Assembly: GCA_021793595.1 (NCBI GenBank)
Contig: JAJYSL010000007.1
Span: 1-64,000 of the forward strand
Length of the DNA: 64,000 nucleotides
Source: Acidobacteriota bacterium
GTDB lineage: Bacteria; Acidobacteriota; Terriglobia; Terriglobales; Acidobacteriaceae
Reading direction: 5' to 3'
Under the pieces are notes generated by a model, which was not told the DNA's origin, made no database searches, and saw only the letters and a program-made list of their open reading frames with translations. Positions within the stretch are counted from its first letter, which is position 1. Each line of letters opens with the position of its first letter. Shown here piece by piece: positions 53,569 through 62,426 of this stretch. The position numbers and the translations under genes were made by a program.

Positions 53569-55593
53569 TTAGGGCGTGATGGGGAGGACTATGTGGGAGG
53601 GCAACTTTGGGGTGCAATAGATGCGCTGGGTTGATGGGACGAAGTCGGCGGCGGTGGCTTGATAGATGCTGGGGACATATTTTTGCGGGTTGCGATCGAT
53701 GACCGGGAACCAGGTCGACTGCACCTGCACCATGATGCGATGTCCCTTGAGGAATACGTGGTCGTGATCGCGCAGGGGAATGTCGCACTCCTGGGGACGG
53801 TTGGCTTTGAGGGGCTGGGGATGCTCGTAGCTACGGAGAAAGCGGCCGCGGCGGACTTCCATCGCGATCGGCAGCTCATATCCATTGAGTGAGTCTGCGT
53901 AGCCGGTGGGCTTGTTGGGCGGGATATTGTCGGCGCCGATTTGACCACTCTCCGGATAGACATCGATCAGCTTGACGACGAAGTCTGAATCCGTGCCGGA
54001 GGTGGAGGCGTAGAGCGCGGCGGAGATGGGGCCGGTGACGACGACATCGTGATCGAGGGGCGCGCTCTGAAAGGTGAGGACGTCGGGGCGTTGCTCGACA
54101 AAACGCTGATCGGCGACTTCCCATGTTACCCACTCGGGTTGAGGATAGGTGGGCGAAATGGGGCGCGTGCGGTAGGGCACGGGATTCGCAGGATCGGAAA
54201 CATATTGGCGATATTGCGGACCGCCGGGAGTATCGGGTGTGAAGGACAACGTTCCGTCGGCGTGGAGATATAGATTTGTCGGCCTCGAGGCTGGCGGCGG
54301 CCACGCTGCATAACTGTGCCAGGTGTTGGAGCCGGTCTGGAATGTTGTGACTTCCCAATTGGGTTTGGCGCCTTCGTTGTGGAGATAGTAGCGGAAGAAG
54401 GCGGCCTGAATATTCTGGCGAAATTCCAGCGCAGTCTTGTGGCCGCCGAAGGGCACGATGCCGATGCGGTCACCTTCTGGCGATTGCCACTCGCCGTGGT
54501 ACCACGGGCCGGCGACCATGAAGTTGGTGTGGTCGGGATCGTGCTGCTCCGCATGGCGAAAGATCTGCCACGGACCCCAGGGATCTTCCTGATCCCAGAA
54601 ACCGGCGACGTTGAGATTGGGAACGGTGGAGCTGTGCAGTTGGTTGACCCAGGCTTCCTTCTGCCAGAACTGGTCATAGTTCGGGTGAGCCATGATGTCG
54701 TTCCAGTAGGGAATCGAGCCGTGGAGGTATTTCGTGTTCGCATTCGTTAGTTGGCCGAGGTTGAGATACCACTGATAGGTGTCGTAGGTGTCGAAGTCGA
54801 AATGCGTGTTGGTGTTTTTGTCGGACTGCTCCATGACGGAATACTCGAAGGCGTAACTTTCGCGCAGAGCGCCGTAGCGGTGCATGTCGTCGTTCATCCA
54901 CTGGTCGACGGGCGCAGCCTGTTCGCTGACAGCCTTGAGCGCAGGATTGGGATGGAGCAGGGTGAGGCCCGTGGTTAAACCGTTATAGGAGACGCCGTAG
55001 ATGCCGACTCGGCCGTTGTTGTTGGGGACATTCTTTACCAGCCAGTCGATGGTGTCGTAGGCATCGTTAGTCTCGTTGGTTTGCCTGGGATCGTTGGCGT
55101 CGTAGCGCGAGGTGAGGAGAAAGACGCCTTCGGATTTGAAGCGTCCGCGCAGATTTTGGATGACGAAGATGTATCCGTCGGCGGCGAGTTCTTTCCAGGT
55201 TGTTGGAACCCAGTTTGCGCCATTTTTTGCGGCAGCCTTGTCGAAGTCTTTTTGCGTGGGCACGCCGTAAGGAGTACGCGTCAACAGGATGGGAAGCGGC
55301 TTGGTTTGATCTCTGCGGGAGATGACGACGGTCTGCAGGCGAATGCCGTCTCGCATCGGGACCATAAATTCCTGCACACGCCAGATACTTTGGATCTTCG
55401 CGGGCGTGGCGGTGGCAGGCGCATTGGAAAAGGACGGAACCTGGGCGGATAACGCGCGTGCGCCAAGGAGAGAGATGAGCAGGAGTACGAATGCGGGCAG
55501 CATGGTTGCGCGAAAAGATCGCGCGTGCGATGTGGGATGGAATTTGCAGGCTGGGCGAGGTTCAGATGCGGTGAGAATTGGGTTGAAAGCCAT
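53569..55593 (-). CDS. CocE/NonD-family hydrolase
   Basis: A 674-residue S15/CocE-type serine hydrolase. After an N-terminal segment with a possible export signal (MLPAFVLLLISLLGARALSAQ from an internal Met), the nucleophile elbow is G-V-S-Y-N-G, and the C-terminal jelly-roll (from about residue 480) matches the X-Pro dipeptidyl-peptidase/CocE layout. Substrates range from esters and amides to Xaa-Pro peptides and are unknown here. The GAGG before ATG 55,593 favours the longer start; an internal ATG 55,503 would begin directly at the signal. Confidence 0.8.
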   Translation of the reverse strand: MAFNPILTASEPRPACKFHPTSHARSFRATMLPAFVLLLISLLGARALSAQVPSFSNAPATATPAKIQSIWRVQEFMVPMRDGIRLQTVVISRRDQTKPLPILLTRTPYGVPTQKDFDKAAAKNGANWVPTTWKELAADGYIFVIQNLRGRFKSEGVFLLTSRYDANDPRQTNETNDAYDTIDWLVKNVPNNNGRVGIYGVSYNGLTTGLTLLHPNPALKAVSEQAAPVDQWMNDDMHRYGALRESYAFEYSVMEQSDKNTNTHFDFDTYDTYQWYLNLGQLTNANTKYLHGSIPYWNDIMAHPNYDQFWQKEAWVNQLHSSTVPNLNVAGFWDQEDPWGPWQIFRHAEQHDPDHTNFMVAGPWYHGEWQSPEGDRIGIVPFGGHKTALEFRQNIQAAFFRYYLHNEGAKPNWEVTTFQTGSNTWHSYAAWPPPASRPTNLYLHADGTLSFTPDTPGGPQYRQYVSDPANPVPYRTRPISPTYPQPEWVTWEVADQRFVEQRPDVLTFQSAPLDHDVVVTGPISAALYASTSGTDSDFVVKLIDVYPESGQIGADNIPPNKPTGYADSLNGYELPIAMEVRRGRFLRSYEHPQPLKANRPQECDIPLRDHDHVFLKGHRIMVQVQSTWFPVIDRNPQKYVPSIYQATAADFVPSTQRIYCTPKLPSHIVLPITP

Positions 55594-55809
55594 GCGCGTG
55601 GGACCTCTTCGACCGATTGTATGGAGTGAAGGCGAGCGACGGCTAGTCTATCAACGAGGATAGTCGTCGGAAAAATCTGGAGGGCATGTTTTTCTGAAGA
55701 GAGCGTTCAGTAGAGGCATAGGTCAGCGGTTCGCGCCGGCCTTTTTGCTTGAGAGTGGCGAAGATCCGGAAGCGATGTTTGGGGCGTGGTTACTGGCGAC
55801 TACTTCAGG

Positions 55810-55825
55810 TGTGATAACTGTCACA
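55810..55825. promoter_or_regulatory. Perfect Crp-type box upstream of the 55.9-60 kb electron-transfer operon
   Basis: TGTGA-TAACTG-TCACA, an exact match to the CRP consensus. TATATT at 55,846-55,851 is a good -10; the implied start is 55,858 and the box centre is at about -40.5, the class II position. The first gene starts at 55,935. The 341-base gap between the CocE-type gene and this operon otherwise contains no recognisable gene. Confidence 0.65.
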
Positions 55826-55934
55826 GGCAATGATCCATTGAGTTTTATATTCTTCACAGGTTGAGAGTTGAGAGCCATAAGGTGTGGAAAGCCCTTGAAA
55901 AGGGACTGAATCTAGTTGGTTAAAGGATCAACGT

Positions 55935-56258
55935 ATGAATCGACACATAACAGTACTAGCCACCCTGGCGTTCGTCGGCCTGGCTACGTGCACCGTGCTT
56001 GCCCAAAGCAGCGGAGCGGATATTTACAAAAGCAAATGCGCAATGTGTCATGCGGCGGACGGCAGCGCCAGCTCGGGTGCGGGCAAGGCGATGCACGTAC
56101 CTTCGCTCCTGACGCCGGAGGCGAAGAAGGCATCCACAGCGAGTTATGAGGCGATCGTGAAGTCAGGCAAGGGAAAAATGCCGGCCTATGGCACGAAACT
56201 GTCGGGTCCAGAGATCAAATCTGTGGTCGCCTACATTCGCACCTTGCAGAAGAAATAG
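55935..56258 (+). CDS. Small monoheme cytochrome c (quinol-oxidising operon)
   Basis: A 107-residue exported class I cytochrome c paralogous to the one at 33,768-34,091: the same CAMCHAADGS heme site and the same distal Met in KMPAYG. Signal peptide ends VLAQSSG. It opens the operon, 104 bases before the 11-heme protein gene, with a hairpin between them. It is a likely periplasmic shuttle between the quinol oxidase and the outer-membrane conduit; that link is inferred from paralogy. Confidence 0.9.
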   Translation: MNRHITVLATLAFVGLATCTVLAQSSGADIYKSKCAMCHAADGSASSGAGKAMHVPSLLTPEAKKASTASYEAIVKSGKGKMPAYGTKLSGPEIKSVVAYIRTLQKK

Positions 56259-56269
56259 CGGGAGTTAGG

Positions 56270-56292
56270 GAGGGGGAAGAATATCCCCCCTC
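56270..56292 (+). terminator. GC-rich hairpin between the monoheme and 11-heme genes
   Basis: GAGGGGG at 56,270-56,276 pairs with CCCCCTC at 56,286-56,292, loop nine bases. Partial termination here would give more of the first cytochrome than of the downstream membrane components. Confidence 0.4.
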
Positions 56293-56362
56293 ATATTGAA
56301 CATTGGTGCACTGGTTGTTTTTTGTATTCCGCGCACAGAACGCGGCAGGGGTCAGAGACCCA

Positions 56363-57712
56363 ATGAAAACCATTTCCTCCGTAGAGATGTCCTTCCACAG
56401 CACTCCGGCCGAGCGTGACCCTGATGTTATCTGCAGAGGCGACGCTGGCCGGATGCTTGTTTTCGAACAACTTTCCGTAGACGCCGCGAGGCAGCAAAAC
56501 GAATTGGCTGCGCGGAGACTGGCTGGTCGCGGAAGAATGTTGCTGGCTTGCCTGGTGGCTTTGCTGCTGTTGAGCTTGCCGCGAGTGATGCTGGCGAAGG
56601 ATGCGGACTGCCTCTCCTGCCACGCTGACAAGACCATGCAGGACGCGTCGGGAAAAAATGTAGGCGTGGACGCTTCGCTGTTTCATTCCAGTATTCACGG
56701 CAGCCTGGCTTGCAGCGATTGCCATACTTCCATCCACGAGTATCCGCATCCGGATCATCCGGCGGCGGTGCAATGCGCGACTTGCCATGCCGATCAGGCG
56801 AGCGGACTTGCGGGCAGCGTGCATGCGAAGGCCAGCGCGCAGCCATGCTTGAGTTGCCATGGCAGCCCACACGCGATTTTCCCCAAAGGCGATGCACGGT
56901 CGGCGGTGTATCCGTTGAACATTCCACGGACGTGCGGGACCTGCCATGGCGATCACTTGCTGGCAAAAAAATATGGCCTGCAGAATGTGTATTCGGCGTA
57001 CATGGATTCGATCCATGGGTATGCGGTGAGCAAAGAGGGGCTGCTGGTGGCGGCGAACTGCATGAGCTGCCACGGATCGCACCACATTCTGGGTCACAAC
57101 GACCCGAAAAGTCCGACCAACAGAGCCAATATCCCTACGACCTGCGGATCGTGCCATGGCGGAGTGAAGGCGCAATACATGCGCGGCATGCACGGCGAGC
57201 AAGTGGCAAGCGGCAACATGAAGGCGCCAGTATGCACCGACTGCCACACGGCGCACGCAATTCTGGAGCCGACGCTGGCGAGTTTTCGTATGCAGTCGAC
57301 GCCGATTTGCGGCTCGTGTCATCAGGGCAGGTTCGCCACCTACGGAGACACGTTCCACTCGCAACTGGGTCTGCTGGGCGGATATGTGCAGACGGCGCGT
57401 TGCTGGGACTGCCACGGAGCGCACGAAGTATTGCCGGCCTCGGATCCGCGCTCGCCGGTGGCCAAGGCAAACCTGATCAAAACCTGCGGCAAGTGCCATG
57501 CGGACGCCAATGCGAGTTTTGTGGAGTATCAGCCGCATGCGAATCCACGGAATCGAAAGCTGAATCCGGCGCTGTATTACATCCGCTTGTTTATGAACCT
57601 GCTGCTGTGGGGCGTGCTGGGCTTCTTCTCCCTTCACACCCTGCTGTGGTTCCTGCGCTCGAAGTACGAACAGCGCAAGGCCGCGTCGGCAGGAGAGGAG
57701 AAACATGACTGA
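56363..57712 (+). CDS. 11-heme membrane-anchored cytochrome c
   Basis: About 449 residues with eleven CxxCH motifs in order: CLSCH, CSDCH, CATCH, CLSCH, CGTCH, CMSCH, CGSCH, CTDCH, CGSCH, CWDCH, CGKCH. An export helix (LLACLVALLLLSL) precedes them and a C-terminal helix (LFMNLLLWGVLGFFSLHTLLWF) anchors it. Several downstream CxxCH are followed by Gly-x-His, as in cytochrome c3-type multiheme proteins. The start is uncertain (56,303, 56,363, 56,450 and 56,537 are in frame). It is coupled to the cytochrome b gene by overlap. Together they resemble a CbcL-type pair, in which a multiheme protein takes electrons from a b-type quinol oxidase. Confidence 0.85.
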   Translation: MKTISSVEMSFHSTPAERDPDVICRGDAGRMLVFEQLSVDAARQQNELAARRLAGRGRMLLACLVALLLLSLPRVMLAKDADCLSCHADKTMQDASGKNVGVDASLFHSSIHGSLACSDCHTSIHEYPHPDHPAAVQCATCHADQASGLAGSVHAKASAQPCLSCHGSPHAIFPKGDARSAVYPLNIPRTCGTCHGDHLLAKKYGLQNVYSAYMDSIHGYAVSKEGLLVAANCMSCHGSHHILGHNDPKSPTNRANIPTTCGSCHGGVKAQYMRGMHGEQVASGNMKAPVCTDCHTAHAILEPTLASFRMQSTPICGSCHQGRFATYGDTFHSQLGLLGGYVQTARCWDCHGAHEVLPASDPRSPVAKANLIKTCGKCHADANASFVEYQPHANPRNRKLNPALYYIRLFMNLLLWGVLGFFSLHTLLWFLRSKYEQRKAASAGEEKHD

Positions 57713-58574
57713 GCCTACTGCGATTAAGACGGCCCCGGCGGCGGAGACACAGAAGAACGAGACATACTATTTGCGATTTACCCTGCCGCAGCGATATTTG
57801 CATGCGGTGCTGTTCACGTCGTTTCTGGGACTGGCGGCGACTGGGCTGCCGATGCGCTTCAGCGAGAATGCTCCGGCAAGATTTGTTGCGCGCGCGGTGG
57901 GTGGCTTCGGGGCAATTCTTTTCCTGCATAAATTTTGCGCGATCGTGCTGACGCTGGCGTTCCTCTACCATGTGAAGGACATCATTGCGCGGGCGGTGGT
58001 GCAAAAGGAAAAAGGGCTGTTCTGGGGGCCGACGTCGATGGTGGCGAACTGGAAGGACGTGAAGGACCTGGTGGGACACCTGCGGTGGTTTGTCGGGCTG
58101 GGACCGAAGCCGCGATTCGATCGGTACGCCTACTGGGAGAAGTTCGACTACTGGGCGGTTTTCTGGGGCATGGTGGTGATTGGGTTTTCCGGGTATGCCA
58201 TGTGGTTTGCTCCTTTTTTCGCAAAGTTCCTGCCGGGATGGGCGTTGAACGCGGTGTTGGTAGTTCATGGGGAAGAAGCTCTGCTCGCCATTCTCTTCAT
58301 TTTTTCGATTCACTTTGTGAATACACATCTGCGGCCGGGTAGTTTCCCGATGGACATGGTGATCTTTACGGGGAAAGAAACGGAAGAGGAATTTCGGAAG
58401 AAGCGGCCGCTGGAATTTGAGCGTCTCGCTCGACAGGGAAAGCTGGAAGCCAAGGCTGCCGATAAGCCAGTGTACTGGTGGGTCAATTTTGCGCGGGTAG
58501 TAGGATTCACCGCAATTCTGATAGGGCTGCTGCTTCTTGTCTTGACATTGATTGCCTATTTCGGCACGGTATAA
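57705..58574 (+). CDS. b-type quinol dehydrogenase membrane subunit
   Basis: A 289-residue cytochrome b of the HydC/FdnI-like (Ni-hydrogenase/formate dehydrogenase gamma) family with four main helices and ligand-type His residues in RYLHAVLF, FLHKFCA, VVHGEEALL and SIHFVNTHL. It would pass electrons from membrane quinol to the 11-heme protein. It overlaps that gene by eight bases and is followed by the ImcH-like gene 16 bases on. The CbcL of Geobacter fuses such a b subunit to a multiheme part; here the parts are separate proteins. Confidence 0.75.
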   Translation: MTEPTAIKTAPAAETQKNETYYLRFTLPQRYLHAVLFTSFLGLAATGLPMRFSENAPARFVARAVGGFGAILFLHKFCAIVLTLAFLYHVKDIIARAVVQKEKGLFWGPTSMVANWKDVKDLVGHLRWFVGLGPKPRFDRYAYWEKFDYWAVFWGMVVIGFSGYAMWFAPFFAKFLPGWALNAVLVVHGEEALLAILFIFSIHFVNTHLRPGSFPMDMVIFTGKETEEEFRKKRPLEFERLARQGKLEAKAADKPVYWWVNFARVVGFTAILIGLLLLVLTLIAYFGTV

Positions 58575-58590
58575 CCGCTCACGCGAGGGA

Positions 58591-60018
58591 ATGATGTTTG
58601 GAACATTAGAGAAGAAGCTGCGACCGGTCCTGTTTTACGGGAACAATCCGCTCAGTTTGATCGGGGGTGCGCTGACCAGCGCTGCTGCCTTTGTGATGAT
58701 CGGTTTCTGGGTGGTGACGACCTTTGGTCACGGCGGTTCTCATAATCCCTATCTCGGGTTGATTTTTGATTTATTTCTGCCGGGTTTGTTTGTCCTGGGC
58801 CTGATTTTGATTCCCATTGGGATCGCGTTACGGCGTAAGCAGATGGTGGCGTCGGGGCACGTGCCCTCTGTCTATCCGGAAATCGATCTCCAGAACCCCG
58901 TGTTCCGACGCGGCATTGAGGTGGTGATTGCGGCGACGTTCATTAACTTTGTGATTGTGGGCACGGCCAGCTATCGCGGCGTCTCCTACATGGATTCGCC
59001 AAACTTTTGCGGCCAGACGTGTCACGTAATGGCGCCGCAGTGGACGGCATACCAAGTCTCTCCGCACTCGCACGTGGCCTGCGTGGAGTGCCATATCGGG
59101 TCCGGATTCGACGCGGCTGTCCAGGCCAAGATGAACGGCACCAAGCAATTGGTGGAAGTTGCCTTGCATACCTATCCGACACCGATTCGGGCATCCCTTT
59201 CGGTGTTGCGTCCGGCGCGCGCGACCTGCGAGCAGTGCCACATGCCGACCAGGTTTGTCGGCGACCGGCTGCTGGTCAAGACTTCCTTCGGCGACGACGA
59301 AAAGAATTCCATCACCCGCACGGTACTGGTGCTCCATCTTGGCGGGGTCGATTCTCTCTCGCACTTGAGCGGAATTCACGGCCATCACCTGAACGACTTC
59401 GAGTACGTTGCCACGGACGATACCGATCAAAACATCATTGCCGTGAAGTCGCGCAACGCGGATGGGACCATCACCGAATATGTGAGTTCCGACTGGAAGG
59501 GGCCGGTGAAAGGAGTGACGCGCGTGATGGATTGCATGGACTGCCATAACCAGGCGACCCACATCTTCCAGACGCCGCAGGCGGCCGTCAATGAAGCGAT
59601 GCTGGATAACAGCGTGAACCCGGCGCTGCCGTTTGTCCACAAAGAAGGATTGCAGCTGGTCCAGGCGAATTATTCCTCACAGGAGGATGCCGCGGCGAAA
59701 ATCACGAGCGGACTGGAGAAGTACTACAGTACGCAATACCCGGCGATCTGGAGCAGCCAGCGGGCACAGATCGAAGCCTCGGCGCGGACACTGGTTGCGA
59801 TCTACAAGCGGAATGTCTTCCCTTCGATGAAGGTGAAATGGGGCACGTATCCGAACAACATAGGACACAACGATTTTCCCGGCTGTTTCCGCTGCCACGA
59901 TGGGAACCATGTATCCAAAGATGGGAAAACGCTGACCAACGACTGCAGTGTGTGTCACAACCTGCTGGCGGTGGATGACAAGAATCCCAAGGTGCTGACC
60001 GATCTGGGCATGCAGTAG
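58591..60018 (+). CDS. ImcH/NapC-like hexaheme inner-membrane cytochrome
   Basis: About 475 residues. Three N-terminal helices (LSLIGGALTSAAAFVMIGFW, GLIFDLFLPGLFVLGLILIP, EVVIAATFINFVIVGTASY) lead into a NapC/NirT-type periplasmic domain with six heme sites. The first is CX3CH (C-GQT-CH followed by a Met), then CVECH, CEQCH, CMDCH, CFRCH and CSVCH. ImcH in Geobacter, a NapC-type quinol oxidase with a similar membrane part, gates electrons to higher-potential acceptors. The GAGGG ribosome site fits ATG 58,591 or 58,594. It ends the operon. Confidence 0.85.
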   Translation: MMFGTLEKKLRPVLFYGNNPLSLIGGALTSAAAFVMIGFWVVTTFGHGGSHNPYLGLIFDLFLPGLFVLGLILIPIGIALRRKQMVASGHVPSVYPEIDLQNPVFRRGIEVVIAATFINFVIVGTASYRGVSYMDSPNFCGQTCHVMAPQWTAYQVSPHSHVACVECHIGSGFDAAVQAKMNGTKQLVEVALHTYPTPIRASLSVLRPARATCEQCHMPTRFVGDRLLVKTSFGDDEKNSITRTVLVLHLGGVDSLSHLSGIHGHHLNDFEYVATDDTDQNIIAVKSRNADGTITEYVSSDWKGPVKGVTRVMDCMDCHNQATHIFQTPQAAVNEAMLDNSVNPALPFVHKEGLQLVQANYSSQEDAAAKITSGLEKYYSTQYPAIWSSQRAQIEASARTLVAIYKRNVFPSMKVKWGTYPNNIGHNDFPGCFRCHDGNHVSKDGKTLTNDCSVCHNLLAVDDKNPKVLTDLGMQ

Positions 60019-60167
60019 ACGTTCGTACCGAAGAAACTCAGCGAGCAGTTCGGCGAGAAGATTTTCACAGCCGATGTGTCGGGTGGAACGCGCTTTGCGG
60101 GCGCAATTCTCAGGGGCAAGCGGAGTTGCGTCTTATCGTTTTGGGGCGGGGAATTGTCGCGTCAAAT

Positions 60168-61121
60168 CTAGGCCGGAGTCTGCTCCTGCTGGTCGCGGGT
60201 AGAGTGGTGGCGGGGAACACTTTGCCACGGAGATTCGGCTTTCAGCACCAGGACAGGGCATTGGGCCTCGCAGAGGACGCGATACGCGTTTCCGGGGATG
60301 AACCGGGGGTTGAAGGCCGAATGGGCGGAGGCGCCGAGAATAATCATGTCGGCGGCGTGGTGTTTGGCGTAGGCAAGGATCGATTCCGCAGGCTGGCCGT
60401 AGGCGACTTCGCAGGAAGCGCGGGCCTTGCGGAGGGGCTTGACTGCCAGCAAATCTTCCATCATTTTGTAGGCGTATCCCCGCGCTGAAACGGTGGTGGG
60501 ATGCTCGGGGACAACGTTTTGCAGTACATGGAGCACGGTGATGTCGGCGCTACGCTTTTCAGCAACGCTGAGGGCGAACTCTGCGATCCGGCGGCAGCTC
60601 TGATCGAGAGAAGTGGCAAACACAATGCGCGGATGTCCCTCGACGGACGCGTCGGTGGCGACAGCCTTGGGGCCTACGGCAAGGACCGGAATCTCGATTT
60701 GATGGAAGATGGACTCCGCGATGGACCCGAGGATGTGGTGATGGAATTTGGCTTTCCCGTGGGATCCGGCGATCAGCCGGTCGGCTTTCCATTCGGCGGC
60801 GGCAGCGAGAATTTCCTTCACGGTATGGCCGGTGGCCAACTGAAAGGAGCACTTAATACCTTCGTTGCGGGCGTCGGCGACGACGTTGCCGAGCGTGGTT
60901 TCGGCCGATTTCTGCATGGCGGCAGCATCGAAATAGACCATCAACACGGGGTCGATCGGCGCTGCGCCAGGATCGGGCAGAACGTGAACAATGCGCAGTT
61001 CAGCCTTGTAGTCCAGCGCCTGCTGCTTGGCGATCGGAAGAGTGAATCCTAGGTCGGTAAGGTCCGTGGCCAAAAGGATGCGCCTTGGATGTGTCCATTC
61101 CCGGAACTGTTTGCTAGACAT
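60168..61121 (-). CDS. Tandem universal stress protein 1
   Basis: A 317-residue protein with two Usp domains. The first keeps the ATP-binding GSHGKAKFHHHILGS pattern; the second ends with a GASAHSAFNPRFIPGNA variant, so only the first may bind ATP well. CAGGAG precedes the ATG. In several bacteria Usp genes are controlled by FNR/Anr-type regulators during oxygen limitation; a candidate box lies 72 bp upstream. Confidence 0.85.
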   Translation of the reverse strand: MSSKQFREWTHPRRILLATDLTDLGFTLPIAKQQALDYKAELRIVHVLPDPGAAPIDPVLMVYFDAAAMQKSAETTLGNVVADARNEGIKCSFQLATGHTVKEILAAAAEWKADRLIAGSHGKAKFHHHILGSIAESIFHQIEIPVLAVGPKAVATDASVEGHPRIVFATSLDQSCRRIAEFALSVAEKRSADITVLHVLQNVVPEHPTTVSARGYAYKMMEDLLAVKPLRKARASCEVAYGQPAESILAYAKHHAADMIILGASAHSAFNPRFIPGNAYRVLCEAQCPVLVLKAESPWQSVPRHHSTRDQQEQTPA

Positions 61122-61193
61122 AGGAAGCTCCTGAGTATCAATTCATTGTGGACGCAAGGCGCATCGCTGGCTGTGCCAACCGGCACGCATCGT

Positions 61194-61209
61194 TGTGATT
61201 AGCGTCACC
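61194..61209. promoter_or_regulatory. Candidate Crp/Fnr box upstream of stress protein 1
   Basis: TGTGA-TTAGCG-TCACC, one terminal base from consensus, with an exact GTGA-N6-TCAC core. It is 73 bp before the start codon on the minus strand. No clear -10 was found at class II spacing, so the architecture may differ. Confidence 0.5.
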
Positions 61210-61371
61210 GCTAAGGCCCTTGAAGAGGCGCAGGCGGCTGAAAGACTGGCGTACGTCAAGCAATTCACGGTGCCGGTTGAATCCTGCTGCATTGATCCTG
61301 CGAAGCCCCAATCCGTGAGTTGGACTCCAATGTTTCTTCGACGCGTCTGGATGCCGCCGAGTGAGAGTGAG

Positions 61372-62274
61372 TTAGAGCAAAACTGTCTGATGACTATGCA
61401 GATGTGCTGCCTGAATATGGCGTGGCGCATGCACATCGCGGAGAATCATGGCCGGACAGCGTGCCATACGCAACACACGGGCCATCAAGCCGGGACGCAT
61501 GTGGGAGAGCAACTCGCCTCCGCGGTGCACGCTCATGACCAGGAGATCCGCTTGCGAGTCCTCGGCCATGCGGAGAATCTCCGCTGCCGGTTCGCCTTCG
61601 CGAATCAGGCATTGCGGCATGATGGCCAACCAGGCTTCGCGGCTCATCATTGCTTCCAGGGCGTCGAACTGGCCTTCAGAGGGACTGGCAATTCCTTCTT
61701 CGCGCACGGTGAAGATGGTGAGGCGGGCGTGGTGACCGCTGGCGATTTCGCCGGCCAGTCGGGCTGCGTCAGTGACGCCTTCTGCGGTGTCGCAGGCCAG
61801 CATGAGATGCTTCCACGGAATAGTTTTCTGTGCCATGGCGGCAGCCACCGGGCCGACGACGATTACCGGGTGGTCCGATTTGCGAATGACTGCCTCTGCC
61901 GTGGAGCCGAGGAGTAAGCGCTCCAGGCCGGTCTTCTCTTCCGTGCCGACAACGATGCAGGCAGCGTGGAGGGCATCGGCGAGGCGGGTGATTTCATGCG
62001 CGGGAGCGCCAAAGACGAGCGTGCCTTCGACCTGGATGCCGGTGTCATGCAATTTTTGTTGGGCGGCATGCACGTATTCTTCAAGCTCCAGTTCCTGGAT
62101 TCGCAACAAATCCGGCGAATCGTCAGTAACGATGGGCATAACGTAGACGAGATGCAATGGCCGTGATTCCTGCTGGGCCAACTTCACCGCGTATTCTACA
62201 ATCGACTTTGACATCTGGGAAAAATCGATCCCAACGAGAATCGGGCCTTGGGTCAGTTCCGGGTCAGTTCGCAT
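61372..62274 (-). CDS. Tandem universal stress protein 2
   Basis: A 300-residue double Usp-domain protein. The first domain has the ATP-binding VGTEEKTGLERLLLGSTAE pattern; the second (MSVHRGGELLSHMRPGLMAR) is diverged. The poly-G ribosome site AAAGGGGGG precedes the ATG. Its promoter carries the best-spaced Crp/Fnr-like box in the window (centre exactly -41.5 from the predicted start). Confidence 0.85.
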   Translation of the reverse strand: MRTDPELTQGPILVGIDFSQMSKSIVEYAVKLAQQESRPLHLVYVMPIVTDDSPDLLRIQELELEEYVHAAQQKLHDTGIQVEGTLVFGAPAHEITRLADALHAACIVVGTEEKTGLERLLLGSTAEAVIRKSDHPVIVVGPVAAAMAQKTIPWKHLMLACDTAEGVTDAARLAGEIASGHHARLTIFTVREEGIASPSEGQFDALEAMMSREAWLAIMPQCLIREGEPAAEILRMAEDSQADLLVMSVHRGGELLSHMRPGLMARVLRMARCPAMILRDVHAPRHIQAAHLHSHQTVLL

Positions 62275-62297
62275 AAATTTGGCCCCCCTTTAGCGAG

Positions 62298-62340
62298 ATG
62301 ATAGGAGTAGGCAAACAAAAAACGTGTGACGGAGCGCACA
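62298..62340 (-). promoter_or_regulatory. Class II Crp/Fnr-type promoter of stress protein 2
   Basis: Box TGTGA-CGGAGC-GCACA at 62,325-62,340 (one mismatch) and, on the minus strand, TATCAT at 62,303-62,298 (5 of 6 matches to TATAAT). The implied +1 is 62,291 (an A) and the box centre is at -41.5. The 17-base leader holds the ribosome site. Confidence 0.6.
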
Positions 62341-62426
62341 CTATCGCGTGACGCCTGGCACCTGCCGATGCAGCCCCGGGGAGGCGCGACCGCTGACCGG
62401 GGCGAATTGGCGAATTTGGCGACAAC

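Noticed and set aside
56291..57706. Open frame of 471 codons on the minus strand
   Set aside because: It is antisense to the 11-heme cytochrome, with His/Arg-rich content and no domain.
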